Positions 8,351 through 17,599 of a stretch of DNA of 64,000 bases are shown here, in pieces. The stretch is from contig NZ_LNSG01000010.1 of assembly GCF_001468395.1 (NCBI RefSeq), positions 62,001 through 126,000 on the forward strand, read 5' to 3'. Every line of letters begins with the position of its first letter. Position 1 is the first letter of the stretch. Under the pieces are notes generated by a model that had not been told where the DNA came from, made no database searches, and saw only the letters and a list, made by a program, of their open reading frames with translations. A program made the position numbers and the translations under genes. The stretch comes from Sphingopyxis sp. H073. Lineage in GTDB: Bacteria > Pseudomonadota > Alphaproteobacteria > Sphingomonadales > Sphingomonadaceae.

Positions 8351-9439
8351 ATGATGTCCAAGCTCCGCCTCGCCGACCGCGCCAACGATATCGTTCCGAT
8401 CCTCGGCTTTGTTGCCGCGCTGGCGAGCTTCGCGATGCCGCTCAATCCCTGGCTCGTCGGCGCGATCCTGGCGGGTGCCGTCGTCGCCGCGGTCCATCAT
8501 GCCGAGGTCATTGCGCACCGCGTCGGCGAGCCCTTCGGCACGCTGATCCTCGCGCTCGCGGTAACGGTGATCGAGGTCGGGCTGATCCTGACGCTGATGC
8601 AGGCCGAACCCGAAAAGGCGCAGACGCTGGCGCGCGATACGGTGTTCGCGGCGGTGATGGTGATCCTCAATCTGCTGATGGGCCTCTGCCTCCTGAGCGG
8701 CGCGATCCGCCATCACGAGCAGCGCTTCCAGCGCACCGGCATCGGCGCCGCGCTCGCGACCCTGACGGTGCTCACCGTCGTGACGCTGGTCCTCCCCAAT
8801 TTCACGTCGAGCGTGCCGGGCCCCTTCTATTCAGCGACCCAGCTCGGCTTCGTCGCGGCGGTTTCGCTGATCCTCTATGCGACCTTCGCGCTGGTGCAAA
8901 CTGTGCGCCACCGCGACTATTTCCTTCCCGACGGCGATGCCGACGGCGACGGAGAGCCCGACGCGCACGCCGCACCGCCGAGTGCGCAGCGCACCGCCAT
9001 TTCGGGCACGCTGCTCCTCGCGAGCCTGTTCGCGGTAGTGCTTCTCGCCAAGGCCCTGTCGCCGGTGATCGGCGCGCTGCTCGCCGACTGGGGCGCGCCG
9101 CCCGCGGTGCTCGGCGTGTTGATCGCGGCGCTGATCCTCGCGCCGGAGGGACTGGCCGCGGTGCGTGCGGCGAAGGCGGATCGCCTGCAGACCAGCCTCA
9201 ACCTCGCGCTGGGGTCGGCGCTGGCGACGATCGGGCTGACCATCCCGGCGGTCGCGATCCTGTCGATCTTCACCGGCCTGCCGATCAGCCTCGGCCTCGA
9301 TGCCAAGTCGACCGTGCTGCTGTTCCTGTCGCTGATCGTCGCGTCGCAGACGCTGGCGAACGGACGCACCACCGTGTTGCAGGGTGCGATCCACCTGATG
9401 CTGTTCGCGGTTTACCTGTTCACGACCTTCGTGCCGTAA
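8351..9439 (+). CDS. Calcium/sodium:proton antiporter, ChaA type (CaCA superfamily)
   Basis: 362-residue membrane protein with about 11 hydrophobic segments. The two inverted repeats of the Ca2+/cation antiporter family are visible: HRVGEPFGTLILALAVTVIEVGLILTLM in the first half and LIAALILAPEGLAAVRAAKADRLQTSLNLALGSALATIGLTIP in the second, each with the acidic residue (E in IEVG, E in APEG) that binds the ion. An Asp-rich loop (DGDADGDGEPDAH) joins the halves. I chose the ATG-ATG start at 8351. It likely exports Ca2+ or Na+/K+ across the inner membrane. Confidence 0.88.
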   Translation: MMSKLRLADRANDIVPILGFVAALASFAMPLNPWLVGAILAGAVVAAVHHAEVIAHRVGEPFGTLILALAVTVIEVGLILTLMQAEPEKAQTLARDTVFAAVMVILNLLMGLCLLSGAIRHHEQRFQRTGIGAALATLTVLTVVTLVLPNFTSSVPGPFYSATQLGFVAAVSLILYATFALVQTVRHRDYFLPDGDADGDGEPDAHAAPPSAQRTAISGTLLLASLFAVVLLAKALSPVIGALLADWGAPPAVLGVLIAALILAPEGLAAVRAAKADRLQTSLNLALGSALATIGLTIPAVAILSIFTGLPISLGLDAKSTVLLFLSLIVASQTLANGRTTVLQGAIHLMLFAVYLFTTFVP

Positions 9440-9458
9440 AACAAGCGCACTTTACCTT

Positions 9459-9561
9459 CGTCATGCTGAACTTGTTTCAGCATCCATGGTCGACGCTCCC
9501 GTTCGAAGCCGCGCTCAGGGCGCGGTCAGGCCATGGACCCTGAAACGAGTTCAGGGTGACG
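9459..9561. repeat. Dispersed inverted repeat (ctgaaacaagttcag type)
   Basis: The arm 9459-9489 (cgtcatgctgaacttgtttc then agcatccatgg) and the arm 9531-9561 (ccatggaccctgaaacgagt then tcagggtgacg) are inverse complements with a few paired changes. It lies in the gap between the convergent antiporter and KAS III genes, the common position for such elements, and could fold in both transcripts. Confidence 0.7.
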
Positions 9562-9578
9562 CGGAAGAAAGGACGACC

Positions 9579-10715
9579 TCAGGTCTTGCGAACAAACACC
9601 GTCCCCGCACTATAGCCCGCGCCGAACGAGCAGATCAGGCCGATGTCGCCGGCTTTCATATCCGCGTGGTTGAGGTGGAAGGCGATGATCGATCCCGCGC
9701 TCGAGGTATTGCCATAGGTGTCGAGCACCGTCGGGCTCTCGTCCGCGCTCGCCTCGTGGCCCAGTACGCGGTGCGCGATCAGGCGGTTCATGTTGGTGTT
9801 CGCCTGGTGCAGCCACAGCCGGCGCATGTCGCTGCCTTCGAGGCCGAGCAGTTCCATCTGCTCGACGATCATGGTTGCGACCATGGGGACGACTTCCTTG
9901 AAGACCTTGCGGCCCTCCTGGACGAAGAGCTTGTCTGACTTGGGCCCCGACTGGTCGATCCCGCCATGGCCCCGGTTCAAAAAACCGAAATTGTTGCGGA
10001 TATTGTTGCTGAACTGGGTTTTCAGCTTGGTGCCGAGGATGTCCCAATGGCCCTCGGGAGCCATCGACTTATCCTCGACGAGGATCGCGGTCGCGACGTC
10101 GCCGAAGATGAAATGGCTGTCGCGGTCGCGCCAGTTAAGGTGCCCCGAGCAGATTTCGGGGTTCACGACGAGGACGCTCTTCGCATGGCCGGCGCGGATA
10201 TAGTCGGCGGCGGTCTGGATGCCGAAGGTGGCCGACGAGCAGGCGACATTCATGTCGAAGCCGAAGCCGTCGATGCCGAGCGCATCCTGGATCTCGACCG
10301 CCATCGCCGGATAGGGGCGCTGCATGTTCGACGCCGCGCAGAGCACGGCGTCAACGTCGCCCGCGTCGCGACCGGCGCGGGCGAGCGCGTCCTTGGCCGC
10401 AGCGACGCCGATTTCGGCGAGGATCGATATCTCGTCGTTGCTGCGCTCGGCGATGCGCGGCGCCATGTGGTGCGGGTCGAGAATGCCGGCCTTGTCGACG
10501 ACGTAGCGGGATCCGATGCCGCTCGCCTTTTCGATGAATTCGACACTCGATTCAGCGAGTTCGATGACGTCGCCTGCCGCGATCGCTGCCGCATTTTCCC
10601 TATTGTGCAGCGCAACATACTGGTTAAAACTGGCGACAAGTTCTTCGTTGGAGATCGCTTCGGCGGGGGTGAAGAGGCCGGTCGACGAAATGACCGGTTG
10701 CGGTGTGTGCGACAT
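9579..10715 (-). CDS. 3-oxoacyl-ACP synthase III family protein (FabH-like)
   Basis: 378-residue condensing enzyme. The catalytic triad of KAS III is intact: Cys149 in NVACSSATFG, His in WLHQANTNMNRL, and Asn in TYGNTSSAGS. The glycine-rich C-terminal IGLICSFGAGYSAGTVFV is also typical. It is about 50 residues longer than E. coli FabH, like the variants used in starter-unit or alternative initiation (for example the P. aeruginosa FabY type), so its precise acyl donor is open. I chose the ATG at 10715 (MSHTPQPV); a longer frame enters the divergent promoter region. Confidence 0.88.
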   Translation of the reverse strand: MSHTPQPVISSTGLFTPAEAISNEELVASFNQYVALHNRENAAAIAAGDVIELAESSVEFIEKASGIGSRYVVDKAGILDPHHMAPRIAERSNDEISILAEIGVAAAKDALARAGRDAGDVDAVLCAASNMQRPYPAMAVEIQDALGIDGFGFDMNVACSSATFGIQTAADYIRAGHAKSVLVVNPEICSGHLNWRDRDSHFIFGDVATAILVEDKSMAPEGHWDILGTKLKTQFSNNIRNNFGFLNRGHGGIDQSGPKSDKLFVQEGRKVFKEVVPMVATMIVEQMELLGLEGSDMRRLWLHQANTNMNRLIAHRVLGHEASADESPTVLDTYGNTSSAGSIIAFHLNHADMKAGDIGLICSFGAGYSAGTVFVRKT

Positions 10716-10907
10716 GGTGGGTCCTGCGTGTCCTGTTCTTGGCTCGGCACGCTGATTAGGCCCGGTCGCGCGGCCGCGCAACGCCCCTCGCGATGCTGAA
10801 CGATCGCCGACTTCATGGTTAACCTGCCACTAACTCTTTTCGTGGCAGATTGTCGGATGCAGGCCTCCGGGGGGATGGCTCCCCGGGCGCCGTGCGGGAG
10901 CATGACC

Positions 10908-11459
10908 ATGGCGACGCGTTCAGGACCGGCCGCAGGCGACCTGTCCATATCCGAGATCAAGGAATTCGCGGGCTTTCCCGCCGCGACGCAGCGGTACATC
11001 CGCCGCTCGCTCGATATCGGGCTCGAACGCGAAGACGCGATCGCCCGCTGGTCGCGCGACATGGTCGAGGAAACCGCGATCCGCGTGCAGGCGAAAGTCT
11101 ATCAGCGGATCGGCGATATCCGTGCGCATATCCCCGACGACAGCGGGCTCGATGCGCTCGAGGGCTTCATGGCGCCGCTCGTCGCGGTGTCGGCGTTCGA
11201 CCTGGGGCAGGACCGGTTGCCCGGGTTCGCCTCCTATCGCTTCCTGTACGAGCGGCTGCTCGGCGCGCACGCGCGGCCGTGGCTGCCCGGCGCCTTCTGC
11301 GCCGCAGCCTCGTTGCCGCATCTTCACCCCGACAAGCGCAAGACCCTGCTCCAGTCGATCAGCGAAGCCGCCGCGACCGCGCCGGGCTGGTCGGCGCGCG
11401 AACCGAGCTTCTATCCCGAATGGGTCGACAAGATCGACGAGACCAAGCCGGCGAACTGA
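10908..11459 (+). CDS. Hypothetical cytoplasmic protein
   Basis: 183-residue protein without signal or membrane segments; I recognise no family. It is rich in helices and has a C-terminal acidic segment (FYPEWVDKIDETKPAN). I chose the ATG at 10908 because gggag lies seven bases upstream; an ATG at 10902 is too close to that site, and the frame can be extended to 10815. It is divergent from the KAS III gene and convergent with rsmA, with a gap of only eight bases. Confidence 0.65.
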   Translation: MATRSGPAAGDLSISEIKEFAGFPAATQRYIRRSLDIGLEREDAIARWSRDMVEETAIRVQAKVYQRIGDIRAHIPDDSGLDALEGFMAPLVAVSAFDLGQDRLPGFASYRFLYERLLGAHARPWLPGAFCAAASLPHLHPDKRKTLLQSISEAAATAPGWSAREPSFYPEWVDKIDETKPAN

Positions 11460-11467
11460 GCGGAAGG

Positions 11468-12304
11468 TCAGCGGCCCAATAGTCGGGCCAAGGCAACCCA
11501 TTCGGCGACGCTGACCGTTTCTGCGCGCCGCGTCGGATCGATGCCAAGCGCGTCCAGCGCCTCGATCGCGCCCGCGACGCCCTTCAGGCTCTGGCGCAGC
11601 ATCTTGCGGCGCTGGCCGAACCCCTTTTCGGTGAGCTTCGACAGGATGCGCGGATCGACGCCTTCGGGCTCGTCGGCCGGGGTCACATGGACGATCGCCG
11701 ACATCACCTTGGGCGGCGGGGTGAAGGCCGAACGGTGGACCTTCATCGCGATCCGGGCGTGCGAGCGCCACTGCGCGAGGACGGCGAGGCGGCCATAGGC
11801 ATCGGTGCCGACCGGTGCGACGATGCGCTCGGCGACCTCGAGCTGGAACATCAAGGTCAGCGACAGCCATTGCGGCGGCCAGGCCGCGGGCTCGAGCCAG
11901 CGCGTGAACAGCGCGGTCCCGACATTATAGGGCAGGTTCGCGACGATATGATAGGGTCCGCCCGCGAGCGCGTCGGCATCGATCGCCATCGCATCGCCCG
12001 GCACCACCGTCAGCCGCCCGCCGAACGCGTCGGACAGTTCGGCGAGCAGCGGCAGGCAACGCTCGTCGCGCTCGACCGCGATCACCTTCGCGCCCGCGCG
12101 AAGCAGCGCGCGCGTCAGCCCGCCGGGGCCCGGCCCAACCTCGAACACCGTCGCGCCGCCCAAATCGCCCGGCAGCGCGGCGATCCGGTCGAGCAATTGC
12201 TCGTCGAACAGGAAATTCTGGCCCAGCGCCTTGCTGGCCGACAGCCCGTGCGCGCGCACCGTCTCGCGCAAGGGGGGCAGGGGGACGCGCGGCTTGACGC
12301 TCAC
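11468..12304 (-). CDS. rsmA: 16S rRNA dimethyladenosine transferase
   Basis: 278-residue RsmA/KsgA that dimethylates two adjacent adenines near the 3' end of 16S rRNA with [20 protein letters not shown], the SAM-binding [38 protein letters not shown], the catalytic NLPYN motif in [13 protein letters not shown] and [11 protein letters not shown] follow in normal order. The start ([10 protein letters not shown]) overlaps the end of pdxA by four bases, so translation is coupled. Third gene of the surA-pdxA-rsmA unit. Confidence 0.97.
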   Translation of the reverse strand: MSVKPRVPLPPLRETVRAHGLSASKALGQNFLFDEQLLDRIAALPGDLGGATVFEVGPGPGGLTRALLRAGAKVIAVERDERCLPLLAELSDAFGGRLTVVPGDAMAIDADALAGGPYHIVANLPYNVGTALFTRWLEPAAWPPQWLSLTLMFQLEVAERIVAPVGTDAYGRLAVLAQWRSHARIAMKVHRSAFTPPPKVMSAIVHVTPADEPEGVDPRILSKLTEKGFGQRRKMLRQSLKGVAGAIEALDALGIDPTRRAETVSVAEWVALARLLGR

Positions 12305-13320
12305 TTCGCGGGCGCGCAGCTGCGCTCGCGCGCGGCCGCCATGCGCGCCGCCATCGCGATCGCCGCGATCGTCGGCCCGGCATCGGCCCTGCCCGTCCCC
12401 GCGATATTGAACGCCGTCCCATGGTCGGGCGAGGTGCGGATGATCGGCAGGCCCAAGGTCAGATTGACGCCGTCGTGGAAATGCAGCGCCTTGAACGGCG
12501 CGAGCGCCTGGTCGTGATAGCCGCAGAGGATCGCATCATAGCGATCGCGGATGCCGGGCGCGAACAGCGCGTCGGCCGCGAGCGGCCCGTCGACGGCAAT
12601 CCCCTCCTCGGCAAGCTGCGCGACGGCAGGCGCCATGATCCGCACTTCCTCGTCGCCGAGCTGGCCGCTCTCGCCCGCATGCGGATTGAGGCCCGCAATT
12701 GCCAGCTTCGGCGCCGCGATCCCGAAATCGCGCGTCAGTCCGCGCGCGACGATGCGCGCCTTGGCGACGATCAACTCGCTCGTCAGCCGTTCGGGCACCT
12801 GCGCCAGCGGGATGTGGACGGTAAGCGGTACGACGCGCAGACCCGGTCCCGCGAGCATCATCACCGCGTTGGTCGCGGTGACGCCGCAGCGTTCGGCGAT
12901 GAATTCGGTCTGCCCGGGGTGCGTGTAGCCGATGCCATGCAGCGCATGTTTCGACACCGATCCGGTGACGAGCGCGGCCGCCGCCTGGTTGCGGGTCAGT
13001 CCGATCCCCGTTTCGAGCGCGTGGAGCGCCAGCGCCGCGCCGGCGGGCGTCGGCGAGCCGGGGGTCAGCGGGCCGCTGTCTTCGAGATGCCAGACCGGCA
13101 GCGCCGTCTCGAACGCGGCGGCGACTTCGTCCATATCGCCCACGCGCGCGACCGGACCATCCCAGACCGCTTCGATCGCGGCGGCGTCGCCGATAACGAC
13201 GAAGGGAGGCAGATCGTGCGTGCGTCGCGCCGCCCAAGCGCCGGCCGCGACTTCGGGGCCGACGCCCGCCGGGTCACCGATGGTGACCGCGATCGGGCGC
13301 CGCTGACAGGAATCGCTCAT
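12301..13320 (-). CDS. pdxA: 4-hydroxythreonine-4-phosphate dehydrogenase
   Basis: 339-residue PdxA of vitamin B6 (pyridoxal phosphate) synthesis. [16 protein letters not shown] N terminus ([13 protein letters not shown]), [13 protein letters not shown] with a metal-binding His, [17 protein letters not shown] with the second His, and [19 protein letters not shown] with the third His are all present, plus [16 protein letters not shown] near the C terminus. It sits between surA and rsmA with overlapping or touching stops and starts. Confidence 0.97.
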   Translation of the reverse strand: MSDSCQRRPIAVTIGDPAGVGPEVAAGAWAARRTHDLPPFVVIGDAAAIEAVWDGPVARVGDMDEVAAAFETALPVWHLEDSGPLTPGSPTPAGAALALHALETGIGLTRNQAAAALVTGSVSKHALHGIGYTHPGQTEFIAERCGVTATNAVMMLAGPGLRVVPLTVHIPLAQVPERLTSELIVAKARIVARGLTRDFGIAAPKLAIAGLNPHAGESGQLGDEEVRIMAPAVAQLAEEGIAVDGPLAADALFAPGIRDRYDAILCGYHDQALAPFKALHFHDGVNLTLGLPIIRTSPDHGTAFNIAGTGRADAGPTIAAIAMAARMAAARERSCAPAK

Positions 13321-14666
13321 CAGCTATATTCGATCACGGCATCCCGGCGCAGGTCGCGCAGATAGCGCTGCGCGCGCTTGTTGACCTTTTCCTCCAGCAG
13401 GCGATTCTCGATCTCCTGCAGGTCGGGCGCGGTCGCGGTCTGCGGCATGTCGCGGCCGCACAGCACCAGCACGCTGATGCCTTCTTTCGCCGCGCCGAAG
13501 GGCTGCGTCGTCTGGCCGATCTGCATCGATGCGAGCGTCGCCTGCAGTGGCGGCGGCAGCGCGCGCATCTGGATATTGTCGCGCGACACGACATGCGCGC
13601 CGAGCGCGGCCGCGACACTGTCGGCGCCGCCGCAACCGGCGATCGCGCGCGTCGCCTCGGCAAACTTGCCGGCCAGTTCGGTGGCCTGTGCCTCGGTCGT
13701 GCCGGCAGGGAAGTCGAGCGAGACCTGCTTCAGGCTGAGCACCGCATCGCGCGGATCGGCTGTGAGCACCTGGCGCCGGTCGATCATCACCATGATCGAG
13801 ATGCCGCCGGGCACCTCGACCGGGCCGACGAGCTGGCCGGGCGCCATCTGCGCGGCGGCTTCGGCCATCGTCGGCGGAAGCTGCGCGGCCTTGACCCAGC
13901 CGAGGTCGCCGCCGACGACCGCGGTCGAGGCTTCCGAGAACTGGCGGGCATAGGCCTGGAAGCTGCCGCCGGCCTGCAGCGCCTGAATGATCTTCTGCGC
14001 ATTCTCGGCCACGGCGGCGGCGGTTTCGGGGGTCGCCGACAGATAGATTTCGCCGAGATGGAACTCGTCGAGCCCCTTCGATTCATTCATCTGCTTGACG
14101 ATCGCCTCGACCTCTTCGGTGGACACGTTGGTCGACGACTGGATGTTGCGCTGGAGCAGACGGTCCCAGGCATATTCGCCGCGAATCTGCTGCTTCACCG
14201 CGCCCGCCGACGAGCCCTTCGAGGTCAGATATTTGGCGAACTGGTCGGGCGACTGCTTGAAGCGCGCCGCAAGCCGCGCGAACTGGTCGTCGACCAGCTT
14301 TTCGTCGATCTCGATCTTCGCCGCCTTGGCTTCCTGGATCTGCAATTTCTCGTCGATCAGGTTGCTGAACACCTGCTGGCGCAGCCGCTGTTCTTCCTCG
14401 GGCGGAAGGTTGACATTGTTGTTCGCGATACGGATCAGCGCCATCCGCTGCTCGATATCGGTCGCGGTGATGATCTCGCCGTTCACAGTCGCGGAGGGGC
14501 GATAGACGTTCGGTTTGGCATCGCCGTAAAGCTGGACATTGCCGGGGATGTTGAGGCTGGTCGTAGGGACTTCATTGTCCGGGACGGTCTGAGCCACCAC
14601 CGGCGTCGCGATAACGGCGGCCGAGACGATCAGCCCGATCATGGTCGAAATTTTGGTCATCTTCAC
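13320..14666 (-). CDS. surA: SurA-type periplasmic chaperone/peptidyl-prolyl isomerase
   Basis: 448-residue secreted protein. The signal peptide MKMTKISTMIGLIVSAAVIA ends in a TPVVAQ cleavage site. The N-terminal region with NGEIITATDIEQRMALIRI and the helices to about residue 200 match SurA; a parvulin-type domain follows (FHLGEIYLSATPE, FSEASTAVVGGDLGWV, EVPGGISIMVMIDRR), and the C-terminal region holds only a weak second domain. It assists outer-membrane protein folding. Start at MKM (14666) or MTK (14660). Stop and pdxA start share one base. In many sphingomonads lptD precedes surA; here a TauE/SafE gene does. Confidence 0.9.
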   Translation of the reverse strand: MKMTKISTMIGLIVSAAVIATPVVAQTVPDNEVPTTSLNIPGNVQLYGDAKPNVYRPSATVNGEIITATDIEQRMALIRIANNNVNLPPEEEQRLRQQVFSNLIDEKLQIQEAKAAKIEIDEKLVDDQFARLAARFKQSPDQFAKYLTSKGSSAGAVKQQIRGEYAWDRLLQRNIQSSTNVSTEEVEAIVKQMNESKGLDEFHLGEIYLSATPETAAAVAENAQKIIQALQAGGSFQAYARQFSEASTAVVGGDLGWVKAAQLPPTMAEAAAQMAPGQLVGPVEVPGGISIMVMIDRRQVLTADPRDAVLSLKQVSLDFPAGTTEAQATELAGKFAEATRAIAGCGGADSVAAALGAHVVSRDNIQMRALPPPLQATLASMQIGQTTQPFGAAKEGISVLVLCGRDMPQTATAPDLQEIENRLLEEKVNKRAQRYLRDLRRDAVIEYS

Positions 14667-14820
14667 CCTATAACAGAGGTTCCGGCCCGCTCCGTATCAG
14701 CGGATGGGTCCGATGGTCCAGCGCAAACGCGCGCCAGCATGTCATAACTGACCTCTGCGTAAGGAAGGGACGCTGAACGCAGGCTGAGCGGGCCCTTGAT
14801 GCCGGGAGGTCCGGCCGGTC

Positions 14821-15588
14821 CTATGTCAGCGCGCGATAGAGCCCGAAGGCGCTGGTCGCGGTCAAAACGACGCCGACCAGCGTCAGCATCAGCTTGACCG
14901 AAAAGCGCTTCGCCATGAAGGCGCCGAGCGGGGCGGCGAGCACGCCGCCGATGAGCAGGCCCAGCGTCGCGCCGGCGATCTGGGCGAAGCCCAGATGATA
15001 GATGAACGTCGCGGATACGGTGAGCGTCAGGAAGAATTCGACGCTGTTCACCGTGCCGACCACCTTGCGCGGTTCGGCCCCCTGGACGAGCAGGTTCGAG
15101 GTTACGACCGGGCCCCAGCCGCCGCCGCCCGCCGCGTCCAGAAAGCCCCCGATGAGGCCAAGGGGCGCGATCACCGTCGGCTTCTGCACCTTTGGCGGAT
15201 AGAGGATGCCGCGCACCAGCAACCAGATCCCGATCGCGACGAGATAGGCGAGCACGAAGGGCTTTACCGCATCGGAGTGAAGCGAGGTCAGGACATAGGC
15301 GCCGAGTACGCCGCCGATCACGCCGGGGATCAGCAGCCTCCAGAACAGCGGCCATTCGATGTTGCGATGGATCAGGTGGCTGATCCCCGACACCGCGGTG
15401 GTGAACATTTCGACGACATGGATGCGCGCCGACGCCTGTGCGGGCGGCACGCCCATCACCGCCACGAGCAGCGTGTTGCAGATCACGCCGAATGCCATGC
15501 CCAGCGCGCCGTCGACGAGCTGCGCCGCGAAGCCGATCAGGATGAAGGGTAATAGCGAAGAGGGGTCCAGCACCGCCAGATCGAACAT
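14821..15588 (-). CDS. TauE/SafE family sulfite exporter-type permease
   Basis: 255-residue protein with about eight hydrophobic segments. LIGFAAQLVDGALGMAFG at the N terminus and the second-half equivalent LGLIGGFLDAAGGGGWGPVVTSNLL are the two repeated motifs of the TauE/SafE family, which moves sulfite, sulfoacetate or other small organic anions. The 154 bp between its start side and surA hold nothing I can name. Substrate cannot be told. It stands alone, divergent from no close gene. Confidence 0.85.
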   Translation of the reverse strand: MFDLAVLDPSSLLPFILIGFAAQLVDGALGMAFGVICNTLLVAVMGVPPAQASARIHVVEMFTTAVSGISHLIHRNIEWPLFWRLLIPGVIGGVLGAYVLTSLHSDAVKPFVLAYLVAIGIWLLVRGILYPPKVQKPTVIAPLGLIGGFLDAAGGGGWGPVVTSNLLVQGAEPRKVVGTVNSVEFFLTLTVSATFIYHLGFAQIAGATLGLLIGGVLAAPLGAFMAKRFSVKLMLTLVGVVLTATSAFGLYRALT

Positions 15589-15701
15589 GACTTCATCCCA
15601 ACTATATTAATTGACAACCGGCTGCCGCTTTTCGCGCGCATTTGCCAGCCCAATTTTTCTGCTGGCGGTGAAGGGATTTGTTTTCGCGGCCGGTGAAACC
15701 G

Positions 15702-16637
15702 TCAGGCCGACCGTCCCGAAAGGTCGTCGGGCAGATATTCGCGGACATAATCGATGAACGCCCGCAGCTTGGGCATCACCTGCTTGCGGCTCGGGTAGTA
15801 GAGGAACAGGCCCGACGTCGCGCCCGCAAATTCGGTGAGCACCAGTTCGACCTCGCCGGTTTCGACCATCGCCTTCGCGACCGGCTCGGCGGTCATGATC
15901 ATCGCGATCCCGCTGCGCATCGCCACGGTCGCCGCGATCCAGTCGTTGACGATCACCGGGCCGGTCACCGCAACGTCGAATTCGCGATTCCCCTTTTCGA
16001 AGGTCCAGGGCATCAACGCGCCGGTCGCGAGCCGGAAGCGGACGCAGCGATGGTTGCGCAGATCCTCGGGCGTTTCGGGGCGGCCATATTTCTCGAAATA
16101 GGCGGGCGTCCCGGCGACAACGAAGCGGAACGGGCCGGTCAGGCGAACCGCGATCACATCGGCATCGAGCGATTCGCCCATCCGCACGCCGGCATCGAAC
16201 CCGCCCGCGCTGAGGTCCGACAGCGCGTCGTCGGCATAGATCTCCAGTTCGATTTCGGGATAGGCTTCGCAAAAGCCGGCGATGATCGGCTCGAACAGCG
16301 GCTGCACCGCGCCGCGCATCAGATTGATCCGCAGCCGCCCGGCGGGGCGGTTGCCGAGGTTGCGCGCGGCCTCATAGGCGTCGGCGATGCCCGAATAGGC
16401 GGGCGCGGCGCGTTCGAGGAACATTTCGCCGGCCTGCGTCAGCCCCACGCTCCGCGTCGTGCGCATGAACAACGGGGCGCCGATGCGCGCCTCCAAGGCT
16501 TTCACCGTCTGGCTGATCGCCGAGGGAGAGACGCCGAGGTCGGCGGCGGCGGCGGAAAAGCTTCGTCTTTCCGCAACGCGAAGAAAGGCTTCGATCCCGT
16601 CGAGCGCCCCATGGGGGATTGTTAAATCCTGCTTCAA
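15702..16637 (-). CDS. LysR-family transcriptional regulator
   Basis: 311-residue regulator. The N-terminal winged HTH is clear: GIEAFLRVAERRSFSAAAADLGVSPSAISQTVKALEARIGAPLF (about residues 13-56). The periplasmic-binding-like effector domain follows, with GRLRINLMRGAV and the AGFDAGVRMGESLDADVIAVRL stretch typical of the CrgA-like group. The start M at 16637 lies in the AT-rich divergent region shared with the small secreted protein gene at 16721, which it may control. The effector is unknown. Confidence 0.93.
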   Translation of the reverse strand: MKQDLTIPHGALDGIEAFLRVAERRSFSAAAADLGVSPSAISQTVKALEARIGAPLFMRTTRSVGLTQAGEMFLERAAPAYSGIADAYEAARNLGNRPAGRLRINLMRGAVQPLFEPIIAGFCEAYPEIELEIYADDALSDLSAGGFDAGVRMGESLDADVIAVRLTGPFRFVVAGTPAYFEKYGRPETPEDLRNHRCVRFRLATGALMPWTFEKGNREFDVAVTGPVIVNDWIAATVAMRSGIAMIMTAEPVAKAMVETGEVELVLTEFAGATSGLFLYYPSRKQVMPKLRAFIDYVREYLPDDLSGRSA

Positions 16638-16720
16638 AGCACTTGCAGATTATAGAGGATTATCTATTTGCGCAACAGCACCTAAAAAGGTTGCACAACG
16701 AAACGAAAGGAACCTCTCCC

Positions 16721-17056
16721 ATGACCAATCAGCTCTCCTCTTTTCGCCGCTTCCCCTCGGCCTTCGCGATCGTCGCGGCTTCGGCCCTCGCGTTCACCGG
16801 CCTGATCGCCTCGACCTCGCCTGCTTATGCCCAGAGCGGCAGCGACTATCGCTGTGCGGGCCTCGCTGACCAGGCGAACACCGCGGCCGACGGCGCCAGC
16901 GCCGCCCAGAAGGCAAGCGCGAAGCGCTTCGTTTCGACCGGCAAGAAGCTTTGCGAAGCCGGCAACGAACGTGCCGCCGCCAAGCAGTTCCGCGCGGCCC
17001 TGAAGGTCGCCGGCGTCGCCGAAGTCGAAGCCGACAGCCAGATGGCGGCGCGTTAA
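16721..17056 (+). CDS. Small secreted hypothetical protein
   Basis: 111-residue protein with a signal peptide (FRRFPSAFAIVAASALAFTG to STSPAYA, cleaved before QSGSDY). The mature part is Ala/Lys-rich, has a Cys pair (YRCAGL and KKLCEA) and reads as two helices (ASAAQKASAKRFV, AAAKQFRAALKVAGVAEVEAD), which suggests a small helical, possibly TPR-like periplasmic protein. I chose the ATG at 16721 because aaaggaa lies upstream. A strong terminator follows. In the ancestral chromosome this gene was the convergent neighbour of trmB. Confidence 0.75.
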   Translation: MTNQLSSFRRFPSAFAIVAASALAFTGLIASTSPAYAQSGSDYRCAGLADQANTAADGASAAQKASAKRFVSTGKKLCEAGNERAAAKQFRAALKVAGVAEVEADSQMAAR

Positions 17057-17120
17057 CAGATAAGCCCAAGACACCAATCTCCGGTCCGTCCTCTCCCTCT
17101 CCCGACGGACCCCACTAACT

Positions 17121-17158
17121 GGGGCGGCACTCACAACGAGGCCGCCCCATTTGTTTGT
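17121..17158 (+). terminator. Rho-independent terminator of the small secreted protein gene
   Basis: An eight-base stem, ggggcggc (17121-17128) with gccgcccc (17141-17148), encloses a 12-base loop and is followed by atttgtttgt. It lies 64 bases after the stop at 17056 and just before the displaced trmB tail. Confidence 0.85.
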
Positions 17159-17163
17159 GCGGC

Positions 17164-17205
17164 CTACGCCTTGCGGCGATAGCGGAAATACCAGACTTCA
17201 TGTGA
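17164..17205 (-). pseudogene. Displaced 3' end of trmB with left island attachment site (attL)
   Basis: Read on the minus strand these bases encode S-H-E-V-W-Y-F-R-Y-R-R-K-A and a TAG stop (cta at 17164-17166). The intact trmB 40 kb away ends H-E-V-W-Y-F-R-W-R-R-I-stop. The DNA shared by the two ends is gcg-a/g-aaataccagac: 17182-17196 here and 57509-57523 there, with one mismatch in 15 bases. This is the standard result of a tyrosine integrase recombining in the 3' end of a gene: one end keeps the gene with a new tail, the other keeps the old tail. The original trmB tail and the native left flank are therefore here. Confidence 0.9.
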
Positions 17206-17267
17206 CAAGTCAATCATGCTATTGAAATAGAATGACTTTTAACAGAATTTTGACCTCCAAAAATTGG

Positions 17268-17292
17268 CCAGCAATCACCCAGCAATCACCGT
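17268..17292. repeat. Left copy of 25-bp terminal repeat (putative integrase arm site)
   Basis: The 25 bases are themselves two tandem copies of agcaatcacc and match 57387-57411 with one mismatch and in the same orientation. This copy lies 72 bp inside the left core site. Tandem decamers near both ends, at similar distance from the core, are what arm-type integrase binding sites look like. See also the right copy. Confidence 0.7.
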
Positions 17293-17599
17293 TTTCAGGA
17301 GCGAAAAAACCTCGTGGCCACGCGCAAATCTGCTCTTCGATCGGACCTTTCCAAGACCAATCTTGACGACTCTCTGATGGCGAAGGTCACCGGTTCAAAT
17401 CCTGTAGGTTGCCTCTCATATCCTCCCTCAGTTAACCTCTCCAAGGTCGCGACAAGTACCGTGCCGTGGGTAAGAATCTGGTGCCTCTCATCAGAAAATT
17501 GGATCAGTTCAGGCTAGCACCGCCGGACAGGATCAGACGATCTAGCGATCGCCGGTATGCCCAGAAATGGGCAATCCCGGGACGATTTATGTGCGAGCG
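17293..17599. other. Left island margin without a supported gene
   Basis: About 300 bp between the arm-type repeat and the LuxR gene. I see a tRNA T-arm-like string (ggttcaaatcc at 17393-17403) but no foldable tRNA, and short open frames with no recognisable product. Confidence 0.4.

Noticed and set aside
17330..17430. tRNA gene (ggttcaaatcc T-loop-like string)
   Set aside because: A T-arm can be drawn, but no anticodon arm, D-arm or acceptor stem fits around it. The string is 11 bases of chance similarity or a degraded tRNA; the island target is clearly trmB, not a tRNA.
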